Below, piece by piece: positions 27,077 to 35,021 of a DNA stretch of 64,000 nt (the first letter of the stretch is position 1; each line of letters opens with the position of its first letter). Source of the DNA: Colwellia sp. (GTDB taxonomy: Bacteria > Pseudomonadota > Gammaproteobacteria > Enterobacterales > Alteromonadaceae); assembly GCA_013215385.1 (NCBI GenBank), contig JABSOY010000007.1:248001-312000 (forward strand), in the 5' to 3' direction. A program made the translations under genes and the position numbers. Under the pieces are notes generated by a model that saw only the letters and a list, made by a program, of their open reading frames with translations, searched no databases and had not been told where the DNA came from.

Positions 27077-27535
27077 CTACTCGTTATCCGTATCTGAACT
27101 AAAAATATATTTACTGACTAATTCTTCAATACTAATTGAAGATTCTGTTTCGATTATTTCATCACCTGATTTCAATAAATCGTCTGATGCTCCAGGCGAA
27201 ATTTTAACAAATTTATCGCCAATAATCCCTGATGTCCTAATAGAAGCAATAGTATCTTCAGCTAATATAACACCATGTTCAAAGACAAAAGTGGCGACCG
27301 ATTCAAAGTTCTCTTTATCAAGTTCAATATTTGTGACTTTACCCGCTTTAACGCCGGCAATCTCAATAAAAGCACCTTCTTTCAAACCAGAGCTACTATC
27401 AAATTTTGCGATTAACTGATAACTATCATCTGAATAACCAGAAACGCCAGCAATGGTTACCGAAAGATAGGCCATAGAGCCCATACCAAATAAGATAAAG
27501 AGACCAACAATAAAATTTACGTTCATTTTTTTCAT
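27077..27535 (-). CDS. mlaD: MlaD-like MCE-domain lipid transport protein
   Basis: This 152-aa inner-membrane protein has one N-terminal membrane helix (about 5-25) followed by a single MCE/MlaD domain with the typical GLKEGAFIEIAGVKAGKVTNI and the conserved IRTSGIIGDKFVKISPG. The C-terminus is short and acidic. MlaD forms the hexameric ring that passes phospholipids through the periplasmic face of the transporter. It lies 16 bases after mlaE and is part of the same transcription unit. Confidence 0.92.
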   Translation of the reverse strand: MKKMNVNFIVGLFILFGMGSMAYLSVTIAGVSGYSDDSYQLIAKFDSSSGLKEGAFIEIAGVKAGKVTNIELDKENFESVATFVFEHGVILAEDTIASIRTSGIIGDKFVKISPGASDDLLKSGDEIIETESSISIEELVSKYIFSSDTDNE

Positions 27536-27551
27536 AGTATAATTCCTAAGC

Positions 27552-28349
27552 TCACAACATTAGTGAGCTAACAATGTAATCAACAAATAACATCAATACA
27601 GCACTGAGTACCACGGCCTGAGTCGTTGCTTGACTTACCCCTACAGCACCGGACTGTTTTTGCTCAATGTGCAGATAAAACCCTTTGGCTAAACAAACCC
27701 ACATAATAACTAAACCAAATAGAAAGGACTTAATAATGCCCATCCAAACATCATTCCATACTATAGTGTCTGCCATACCAACTAAATAAGCACCGTCGCT
27801 AACACCATGTATTAAGACACCAACAATATATCCACCACCGATACCAAAAGTGTCAAACATCGCGGTCAATAACGGCACAGAGATTATTGCTGCCAATAAA
27901 CGCGGTAACATGACATAGTGGTAACTATCGATAGCCATACAATCTAGTGCATCAAACTGTTGTTCATTACGCATAATACCAATTTCAGCACAAGTAGCCG
28001 AACCGACTCTTGCAATCACCATGAGTGCTGCCATTACGGGTCCTAATTCCCTGATCAAGCTCATCGCCACCGCTGCGCCTAACAATTCAACGGAACCAAA
28101 ACGAATCAAGGTATCGTAGAACTGTAGCGCTATAACCATACCGGTAAATAGTCCTGAAATTAAAATCAGCGGGACCGTTTTTGCTCCAATAAAAAGGACC
28201 TGTTTAATTGTTTCTTCTAGTGGAAAACGATACATCCATAACCTTGCAAGGATATTAAAAAGAAATACCCCCAATCTGCCTGAAGATTCTACAAGATTAA
28301 TACCGACGTCACCAAGGTGTTCAATTTTAGTTTTAATTACGGCTAACAT
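27552..28349 (-). CDS. mlaE: MlaE-like ABC transporter permease
   Basis: This 265-aa polytopic inner-membrane permease carries the YrbE/MlaE motif ISGLFTGMVIALQFYDTL and the RELGPVMAALMVIARVGSATC stretch with ARVG, and several hydrophobic segments fill the C-terminal half. It forms the membrane channel that works with the MlaF ATPase and the MlaD ring. It starts one base after the mlaF stop, so the two are translated together. Confidence 0.93.
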   Translation of the reverse strand: MLAVIKTKIEHLGDVGINLVESSGRLGVFLFNILARLWMYRFPLEETIKQVLFIGAKTVPLILISGLFTGMVIALQFYDTLIRFGSVELLGAAVAMSLIRELGPVMAALMVIARVGSATCAEIGIMRNEQQFDALDCMAIDSYHYVMLPRLLAAIISVPLLTAMFDTFGIGGGYIVGVLIHGVSDGAYLVGMADTIVWNDVWMGIIKSFLFGLVIMWVCLAKGFYLHIEQKQSGAVGVSQATTQAVVLSAVLMLFVDYIVSSLML

Positions 28350-28350
28350 G

Positions 28351-29154
28351 TTAGTTTTTCCCCGTAGTTAAACGTTTAATATATTGTTCTGCATCAAGAT
28401 GCTCATCCCTGGCTCGGCGATTGATCATATTCTGTATACGTATATCTTTGCTGCTTTTTATTTCATCAACCGTGCCAGTGATCACTATCTCACCATCAAA
28501 TAACACTGTGATTTTATCAGCGATTTTAAAAGCGCTTTCTAATTCATGGGTGACAACGATGATAGTCATATTCATGGCATCGCGGAGTTTTAGAATTAAT
28601 TCATCAAGTTCAACCGCTGTAACTGGGTCTAGCCCCGCCGATGGCTCATCAAAAAAGAGTAACTTGGGATCCATGATAACGGCTCGTGCCAACCCTGCCC
28701 GTTTCAACATACCGCCTGAAAGCTCGGAAGGCATTAAATCTTCAAAGCCGGCCAAGTTCATTAATTCAAGCTTTAACCGAGTCATAATATCAATAGTGTG
28801 TTCATCAAGTTCGGTATGGTGCTGTAATGGCAGCTTGATATTCTCGCCAACCGTCATCGAACTAAACAGCGCACCGCCTTGAAAAGCAACACCCATTTTC
28901 TGTCGTAACTTTAATAACGTTTTACGGTTAGCATTAACTACGTCAACACCATCAATAACAATACTGCCTGAGGTAGGGGTCAGTAAGGCTAGCATATGAT
29001 TTAACAACGTGCTTTTACCTGAGCCACTGCCGCCCATGATGACTCTAATTTCTCCTTTTTCTACAGAAAAATTAAGGTTCTTAAGTATTTTCCGTTCACC
29101 GTAATGTGTTACTAAATTATTGACATCAATAATACTTTTATTACTCGAGGTCAT
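28351..29154 (-). CDS. mlaF: MlaF-like ABC transporter ATPase
   Basis: This 267-aa ABC ATPase powers the lipid transporter. It has Walker A GGSGSGKS (41-48), the signature SELSGGMLKRAGLARAV, Walker B LLFFDEPSAGLDPVTA and the His switch in IIVVTHELES. The C-terminal extension (AEQYIKRLTTGKN) is of the kind that contacts the STAS subunit MlaB in the E. coli complex. The gene starts two bases after the STAS gene stop, consistent with assembly as a complex. Confidence 0.94.
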   Translation of the reverse strand: MTSSNKSIIDVNNLVTHYGERKILKNLNFSVEKGEIRVIMGGSGSGKSTLLNHMLALLTPTSGSIVIDGVDVVNANRKTLLKLRQKMGVAFQGGALFSSMTVGENIKLPLQHHTELDEHTIDIMTRLKLELMNLAGFEDLMPSELSGGMLKRAGLARAVIMDPKLLFFDEPSAGLDPVTAVELDELILKLRDAMNMTIIVVTHELESAFKIADKITVLFDGEIVITGTVDEIKSSKDIRIQNMINRRARDEHLDAEQYIKRLTTGKN

Positions 29155-29156
29155 TA

Positions 29157-29480
29157 CTATGCCTTTATTTCGTCAAGGCTGTCTTTCATAGGAAAGACTT
29201 TATTTAAGTTAGTCAATTCCAGTACCTGCAACGGAGCCCCTCTGGCACCCACTATCGTCAAGGATAACTGTTTGTTTTTGGCCAGATTGTAGGTTTCCAC
29301 TAATGTGGCAATGCCTGAACTATCGATATAACTTAGCGAAGAAAAATCAACAATAACTGAATTTCCTGACTCGACAATAGCAAGCAACTGCTTTCTTACT
29401 TGTGGTGAGTTATGCAAGTCTACTTCACCTGTAAGCGCTAGCAATTGATAGTGTAAATGTGTTTTTTGCACAAAGGTCAT
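29157..29480 (-). CDS. STAS-domain protein (RsbV/MlaB-like) with intact DSSG phosphosite
   Basis: This 107-aa single STAS domain carries YIDSSGIATL, with the phosphorylatable Ser54 after Asp53, as in the RsbV and SpoIIAA anti-sigma antagonists. Canonical MlaB lacks this motif. It overlaps the upstream RsbW-like kinase gene by four bases (ATGA) and is two bases before mlaF, so it is placed to act both as kinase target and as the Mla STAS subunit. That dual role is inference. Confidence 0.85.
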   Translation of the reverse strand: MTFVQKTHLHYQLLALTGEVDLHNSPQVRKQLLAIVESGNSVIVDFSSLSYIDSSGIATLVETYNLAKNKQLSLTIVGARGAPLQVLELTNLNKVFPMKDSLDEIKA

Positions 29481-29899
29481 TTTTGAGATCCTTTAGGTAA
29501 GTATTTTTTCAATTCCAATATATTACCTACTGATTCTTTAGGCGGTAACAATTGAACGAAATCCATCACTTTATAAATAAGTTGCAAGCCTAAGCCGCCT
29601 GGCTCTAACAGACTTTCCTTTCTAAGCTCTAAGCATGATTTGTCTATACATTTAGCGAAATCTTGTAAATGAAATATGGCTTCACCTTCATGCTGAAATA
29701 TTTCAAGAACAATACGTCCAGATTCACCACTATATGCATAACGAATGATATTGGTGCAAGCTTCGTCAATCACAAGGGTAATGAGGTTAATATCACTATC
29801 CGTATAGGCCAACGATTGGCATGCCGCGCGCACTTTATCTCTAATTTGGCACAATTGACTCGTACAAGCGCTGTGTTCAACATATAAAATGCGTTTCAT
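29477..29899 (-). CDS. RsbW-like serine kinase (GHKL anti-sigma family)
   Basis: This 140-aa protein has a histidine-kinase-type ATPase fold in the anti-sigma branch: the N box DEACTNIIRYAYS, the G1-like segment QDFAKCID and the G2 box GGLGLQLI. The G1 Gly is replaced by Ala (D-F-A-K), which may weaken nucleotide binding. RsbW-type kinases phosphorylate the Ser of their STAS partner. No sigma factor gene is adjacent, so its output may be the STAS-Mla complex itself. It heads the operon. Confidence 0.8.
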   Translation of the reverse strand: MKRILYVEHSACTSQLCQIRDKVRAACQSLAYTDSDINLITLVIDEACTNIIRYAYSGESGRIVLEIFQHEGEAIFHLQDFAKCIDKSCLELRKESLLEPGGLGLQLIYKVMDFVQLLPPKESVGNILELKKYLPKGSQK

Positions 29900-30244
29900 A
29901 AAGGATATCTTTTTGTAGGATAATTCAACCTTAACATTATTCTCATTGGAACAGGTAGCGCAGACGTAACTAATATTGCAGTCAAAAAGATAAAGAATAC
30001 TTACCAGCCAATTCCCCGTGACGTAACCGAATGGCTCTTCTGCTAAAGAAGCGATGCAACAATCGAATAAATATATTATTCATCACAAGAGCCGTAGATA
30101 AAACGCTCACGTTTTTATCCGCCATTTAATGACAAAACAAATAAAACGTCTACATACCCAAACATTAAAAGAATAATATTCTCAAAAAACATATTAAATC
30201 AAAAAATAATTCTACCTTTTCATTCTTTAGATATTGAATAAGCA

Positions 30245-30256
30245 AAGAACGTTCTT
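30245..30256. promoter_or_regulatory. Palindrome AAGAACGTTCTT upstream of the sulfur fusion gene
   Basis: This 12-bp perfect palindrome is 89 bases before the ATG at 30345. It is a candidate regulator site; the regulator is not in the window. Confidence 0.35.
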
Positions 30257-30290
30257 CAAATACGTGAAATAATTAATTCATATATCGCAG

Positions 30291-30303
30291 GGTTAATTTA
30301 ACC
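30291..30303. promoter_or_regulatory. Palindrome GGTTAATTTAACC upstream of the sulfur fusion gene
   Basis: A 13-base perfect inverted repeat around a single T lies 42 bases before the ATG, a position where a bound repressor would overlap the promoter or the early transcript. Confidence 0.4.
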
Positions 30304-30344
30304 TTTAAAGCGTAAAGATTAATACAAAAAACAAAGAGGGTTAC

Positions 30345-32642
30345 ATGATTGATTTACCTAAAAAAATGAAGACACAGTTAAGTGTTATTTATATGGATGC
30401 CAATGCGACAACTCAAGTTTTACCACAAGCTGCAGCTGCAGCATTATCTGCGATGGAGTCGCACTTTGGTAATCCTAGTAGTAGTCATGTAACAGGGTTG
30501 CAAGCAAAACAAATAATGATTAACACACGTGAGCAAGTCAAAAAAATAATTGGCTCTGAAGGTGGTAAAATCATCTTTACTAGCGGTGCAACTGAAGGTA
30601 TTCAAACCGCTATTCTATCAACATTGGTGAACGCAAAAAAAACACTCGATACAACGAAAAAATATTGTTTGTTATATGGTGCAACAGAGCATAAAGCAGT
30701 ACCAGAATCACTAAAACACTGGAATAGTATCCTAGACATAAATGCTGAATTAAAAGAGATCCCGGTCAATGAAATCGGTGAACTTGATTTAGACTTTATT
30801 GCTAAAGAAGTTCCCAATGCATTAATGATTTGTACTATGGCGGTTAATAATGAAACCGGCGTTTACCAAAATATTGCTCTTCTAGATCGCACGATTAGAA
30901 CCAATAACCCTAACACATCATGGATGGTTGATTGTGTTCAAGCTTTAGGTAAAACCAATTTAAACTTAGCAAAAACAAGTATTGATTATGCACCTTTTAG
31001 TGGACATAAACTTTATGCTCCTAAAGGTATTGGTTTTATGTATGTAAATGAAAACTCACCATTCACCTCCTTTATTGCCGGTGGAGGCCAAGAAAGTGGT
31101 TTACGTTCAGGTACAGAAAATCTACCCGGCCTAGCGGCTTTAAATGTTATATTTAGCATGCTCACCGGAGAACATGAAAAGACATTTACTCCTGTTGAGA
31201 CGCTGCATGTATTCCGTCAACAAATAGTAACTGCGTTAAAGCAAGCTTTTCCTAAAATCACTTTTAATCATAGTTTTGAAAATTCAGTACCAACCACATT
31301 GAATTTTGCTATTCCAGGTTTTAGTTCCAAAGAAATAATGGATTTATTCGACGCAGCAAATATACGTGTTAGCTCAGGTTCAGCTTGTAGCTCTAAAGTG
31401 ACTCGCAGTTTTGTCTTAGACGCTATGGGTCTTCCTGCTTGGCAAAGTGAGTCTGCAATTAGAATGTCATTTGGCCCAGCAATGACACAAGAAAAAGTGA
31501 ATCAGCTCTGTGAAAGAATAGGCCTAGCAGCTGAGGCATTAGTCCAGAGTTGTTTAACCATCAACAAAAACATTATAAAAAATGAGACCGAACTTGAAGG
31601 ACTTATGCAACTTAAGGTAGGAAGTAGCTGTAGTTGGTTATATGTAGATAAACAGACTAAATCAGCCTTGTTTATCGACCCACTGCCAGAATTAACGGGA
31701 CGGTTAAAAAGTTTACTCGATTGCCAAGGGCTTACTCTAACCGCAGTGATAGATACCCATGGTCATGCTGATCATCAGTCTTGCCGCACTATAATTGCTG
31801 ACGAGTTCTTATCTGCGCAACACAGTGACACACTAGGATGGCCAGACAACACACAAAAAACACTAATAGATGGTCAAGAGTATCAATATATTACGCTTGG
31901 TGATAAATGGTTAGTCAAGGTGCCTACGCCTGGTCATACCGATGACAGCATAAGTTTGTTACTGTGTGAACCGGTTACATCATCAAGCAAAGTATTAGTT
32001 ATTCATTATGCTTTTTGTGGCGATCTAATTTTAATGGACAGCCTTGGCCGCACAAACTTTTCAACCAGTAGTGCGCCAATGATGTATACCAGCTTGCAGC
32101 TACTACAGAGCTTGATAGGAAATAATAACTTAGTTTGTCCGAGTCATGATTATGGCAACGAGTTTACTACCAGTATTGCAGCCGAAATGTCACGTAATTT
32201 GTTACTTAAACAAGTCATAGAAAATGATATTAATAGCGAACAATTTAGCCTGCAAAAAGAAATAATGGATAACCAGCTAATTGATGAGTCAGGCAGTGAA
32301 ATTATGTGTGGCGCTTTAATCGGTGATTGCCACAAAGAGTCGGTACGTGAATATGATAGTGCGACTTTAGCGCAAGCAATGGAGCAATCATCTGATCTCA
32401 AGTTGATTGATATTCGAGAACCGCATGAATTCTCATTACAGCATGACGAAAGATTCACAAATAATGTTCCTTTAACCAAATTAGTACAGTTTGTTCAAGA
32501 ACATCAACATAATAAAAAAGAGCAGTTTATACTTATTTGCCGTAGTGGAACTCGTTCTCATATAGCTGCACAAGCATTAGGTCGTTTAGGGTTTGAACAT
32601 GTAGGACATATAAAAGGTGGCTATGCATTGCATCAATACTGA
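30345..32642 (+). CDS. Three-domain fusion: cysteine desulfurase, ETHE1-like persulfide dioxygenase, rhodanese
   Basis: The 765-aa protein joins three sulfur enzymes. Residues about 15-400 form a NifS/IscS-type cysteine desulfurase: His116 (ATEHKAVPE), PLP Lys222 (FSGHKLYAPKG) and the persulfide Cys348 (SSGSACSSK). Residues about 415-640 form a metallo-beta-lactamase-fold domain of the ETHE1/persulfide dioxygenase type: metal motif DTHGHADH (470-477), GHTDD, GDLILMDSLGRTNF and PSHDYG. Residues about 665-765 form a rhodanese with CRSGTRS, catalytic Cys732. A GAGGG site precedes the ATG. It would take cysteine sulfur as a persulfide and could hand it on for oxidation to sulfite; this flow is inference. 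It is monocistronic. Confidence 0.85.
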   Translation: MIDLPKKMKTQLSVIYMDANATTQVLPQAAAAALSAMESHFGNPSSSHVTGLQAKQIMINTREQVKKIIGSEGGKIIFTSGATEGIQTAILSTLVNAKKTLDTTKKYCLLYGATEHKAVPESLKHWNSILDINAELKEIPVNEIGELDLDFIAKEVPNALMICTMAVNNETGVYQNIALLDRTIRTNNPNTSWMVDCVQALGKTNLNLAKTSIDYAPFSGHKLYAPKGIGFMYVNENSPFTSFIAGGGQESGLRSGTENLPGLAALNVIFSMLTGEHEKTFTPVETLHVFRQQIVTALKQAFPKITFNHSFENSVPTTLNFAIPGFSSKEIMDLFDAANIRVSSGSACSSKVTRSFVLDAMGLPAWQSESAIRMSFGPAMTQEKVNQLCERIGLAAEALVQSCLTINKNIIKNETELEGLMQLKVGSSCSWLYVDKQTKSALFIDPLPELTGRLKSLLDCQGLTLTAVIDTHGHADHQSCRTIIADEFLSAQHSDTLGWPDNTQKTLIDGQEYQYITLGDKWLVKVPTPGHTDDSISLLLCEPVTSSSKVLVIHYAFCGDLILMDSLGRTNFSTSSAPMMYTSLQLLQSLIGNNNLVCPSHDYGNEFTTSIAAEMSRNLLLKQVIENDINSEQFSLQKEIMDNQLIDESGSEIMCGALIGDCHKESVREYDSATLAQAMEQSSDLKLIDIREPHEFSLQHDERFTNNVPLTKLVQFVQEHQHNKKEQFILICRSGTRSHIAAQALGRLGFEHVGHIKGGYALHQY

Positions 32643-32668
32643 TATCTATTTTATATAATTTAATGTTC

Positions 32669-32698
32669 TCCTACTTCAGATTTAGCGCTGAGGTAGGA
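32669..32698 (+). terminator. Hairpin downstream of the sulfur fusion gene
   Basis: TCCTACTTCAG pairs with CTGAGGTAGGA (11 bp with one wobble) starting 26 bases after the stop. Without a T-run the termination call is moderate. Confidence 0.5.
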
Positions 32699-33055
32699 AT
32701 ATATAAAACGACTAGTCTAATGGGGAATGTAAACCTTTATGCTCAATAACCTCGCTAATGAACCTGCATTTATTCACAATAAATATGCTTTCCAAGCAAG
32801 GTTATAAGGCTAAAACCACTGAATAACTCCCCCCTATTTCGTTATAAGAAGATAAAGTATACCTATAAAAGTTAGCCTATTTTTAACTAATTTTATCTAA
32901 TAAAATGATTAAACAGCCCTAACCTTATTTATCATGATTTTAAATGGCAGGTGTTTATTTTATGTAATTGTTGATATTGTTTTAGGAGTCCTTATACTTT
33001 ATTGATATGCATATTGAATGATATCAATTGTTTTGAATGATGTGGTAATCGCTTT
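32699..33055. other. Intergenic region before the MoxR operon
   Basis: AT-rich, with no gene seen. It contains the inverted repeat ahead of moxR (33001-33028). Confidence 0.5.
33001..33028. promoter_or_regulatory. Inverted repeat upstream of the MoxR operon
   Basis: ATTGATAT (33001-33008) and ATATCAAT (33021-33028) are perfect 8-bp arms around a 12-base spacer. The centre also holds ATATGCATAT. It is 27 bases before the ATG, an operator-like position. Confidence 0.35.
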
Positions 33056-33985
33056 ATGCAAAGTTTAGTATCAGCAATATTGGCTCAGGTAGGTTCCATT
33101 GTTTTAGGTAAACCTAAAGAAATACGTTTAGCACTCGCGTGTTTATTAGCAAAAGGTCATATCTTAATAGAAGATTTGCCTGGTATGGGTAAAACAACGC
33201 TTGCTCAAGTATTAGCAAAGACCCTTGGGCTCAGTTATCAACGTACTCAGTTTACCAGTGACTTATTACCCGCTGATGTTATTGGTATTTCAATCTTTAA
33301 TCCTGAAAATAAAAAGTTTGAACTTCATCAAGGTCCCATTTTTAATCAAGTGGTGTTGACTGATGAGATCAACAGAGCGAGTCCAAAAACACAAAGTGCT
33401 TTACTCGAAGCCATGGAAGAACATCAAGTCAGTATCGATGGAACAACTTACGTATTACCACAACCTTTTTTCGTTATTGCCACACAAAACCCGTTAATAC
33501 ATGCAGGCACATACCCTTTACCTGAGTCGCAACTTGACCGATTTATGATGCGTATATCTCTAGGTTTTCCTGATATAGCCGCCGAAAAGCAAATTTTAAA
33601 GAGCGAAAGTAGTCACAACAGTTATAAGAAACTGTTGCCCTGTGTTGATACAGATAAACTTATCGCCATGCAGTCAGTGGTTTCACAAGTCACCGTTGCC
33701 GATAATATTATTGAATATGTTATCGCCTTAAATCATGTCAGTAGGCGTCAAGATTTTGCAGGTAGACCATTATCACCAAGAGCAGGGCAAGCATTGGTAA
33801 GTGCGGCAAAAGCATGGGCTTTTTTGGAAGAAAGAACCTATGTAATACCTGAAGATATTCAAACAGTATTTAGCTCTGTATGCCAGCATAGACTTGAATC
33901 AACATCGACTAACTTTGGAGCTCAGGAGGAAAATATTGCCGATTATGTTATTGCGCAAGTTAATGTCTTAAAACCGCTTAATTAA
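33056..33985 (+). CDS. MoxR-family AAA+ ATPase
   Basis: This 309-aa chaperone-like ATPase has Walker A DLPGMGKTTLA (P-loop GMGKT), a Walker B VVLTDEINRASPKTQSALLEAMEE and the sensor region AGTYPLPESQLDRF. MoxR proteins activate or assemble partner proteins with von Willebrand A or DUF58 domains. It heads a three-gene set with the DUF58 and transglutaminase genes downstream, a very common neighbourhood. It starts at ATG 33056 with a weak ribosome site. Confidence 0.93.
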   Translation: MQSLVSAILAQVGSIVLGKPKEIRLALACLLAKGHILIEDLPGMGKTTLAQVLAKTLGLSYQRTQFTSDLLPADVIGISIFNPENKKFELHQGPIFNQVVLTDEINRASPKTQSALLEAMEEHQVSIDGTTYVLPQPFFVIATQNPLIHAGTYPLPESQLDRFMMRISLGFPDIAAEKQILKSESSHNSYKKLLPCVDTDKLIAMQSVVSQVTVADNIIEYVIALNHVSRRQDFAGRPLSPRAGQALVSAAKAWAFLEERTYVIPEDIQTVFSSVCQHRLESTSTNFGAQEENIADYVIAQVNVLKPLN

Positions 33986-34032
33986 TAACAGATAAAAACA
34001 TCAAAAATATTTTATAAAAAACAGAGGCGATA

Positions 34033-35016
34033 GTGGCAACATTTGTACCACCCATAAAAAGTTCTCTTAGCCGCTTTATCAAGAGGCGATTTAATCGATG
34101 GTTAAAGCGTCGTATTCCGCCGGCAAGTCATCATAAGTTATCGAATCGTAATATTTTCATTATGCCTAGCCTTTTGGGTTTTGCTTATCTCACTTTTGTG
34201 GTGTTGTTATTCCTTTTAGCCACAAACTATCAAAATAACATCATCATGCTATTAAGCTATTTAATGGCAAGTTTATTCATCACTACTATGATGCATAGTT
34301 TTTTTAATTTATCAGGCATTGAATTATCAGCGGATAAAAATTCGGCGGGTTACGCAAAAAAAAACATCTTCTTTGCGATAAAAATATTATCAGTAAATAA
34401 ACGTTCAGATTTACATTTTTGTTTTGATGACCAGCAAGCCTTTCATTTATCGCAGTGTGATCAAGGAGAACAAACCGTTTATGTTTCTTGCCATTATGAA
34501 AACAGAGGGATTTATTACCCCGGAAGGTTAAAAGTATGGAGTGAATATTCTTTAGGTTTATTTATCACATGGACAAGAATAGATTTTGGCAACCAATGTA
34601 GTGTTTATCCACAAGCTCTTCCTCTTAGAGATAGTCAAAGAAATTTCTCTGGAACAATAAAGGAAAATTCATTTGTGGAAAAGTATAAATCAGGAGTAGA
34701 TGATTTTTTTGAGCTAAAAACACATATCCTAGGAGAGCCACTTTCACGTATTGCATGGAAACAATTTGCCCGGGGGCAAGGCCGCTTAACTAAACATTAT
34801 CATGAACAACAAGGAACAAGTTGTTGGTTGAAAATCACTGACATGCCAAATAATGGCTTAGAAAAGCAATTACAGTATTTGTGTTTCCTGATTAATGAAT
34901 ACAATCACGCGGGTCAAATATTTGGTTTAGATTTAGGACAAGAAAAAATCATGCCCGCTCAGGGTGAACACCATTTTAAGCAATGTTTAATGGCGCTAGC
35001 CATTTTTCCTAAGTAG
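34033..35016 (+). CDS. DUF58-domain protein
   Basis: This 327-aa protein has two hydrophobic segments near the N-terminus (about 48-80) and a DUF58 region with ELKTHILGEPLSRIAWKQFARGQGRLTKHY, the family's recognised motif. DUF58 proteins pair with MoxR ATPases. The start is GTG at 34033, preceded by AGAGGCG. It lies 47 bases after moxR and is followed five bases later by the transglutaminase gene. Confidence 0.88.
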   Translation: MATFVPPIKSSLSRFIKRRFNRWLKRRIPPASHHKLSNRNIFIMPSLLGFAYLTFVVLLFLLATNYQNNIIMLLSYLMASLFITTMMHSFFNLSGIELSADKNSAGYAKKNIFFAIKILSVNKRSDLHFCFDDQQAFHLSQCDQGEQTVYVSCHYENRGIYYPGRLKVWSEYSLGLFITWTRIDFGNQCSVYPQALPLRDSQRNFSGTIKENSFVEKYKSGVDDFFELKTHILGEPLSRIAWKQFARGQGRLTKHYHEQQGTSCWLKITDMPNNGLEKQLQYLCFLINEYNHAGQIFGLDLGQEKIMPAQGEHHFKQCLMALAIFPK

Positions 35017-35021
35017 CACTG

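Larger units (their letters stand above)
29900..30344. other. Divergent intergenic region between the kinase-STAS-Mla operon and the sulfur fusion gene
   Basis: Holds promoters for both directions. Two perfect palindromes lie on the fusion-gene side (30245-30256 and 30291-30303). No gene or RNA recognised. Confidence 0.5.
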
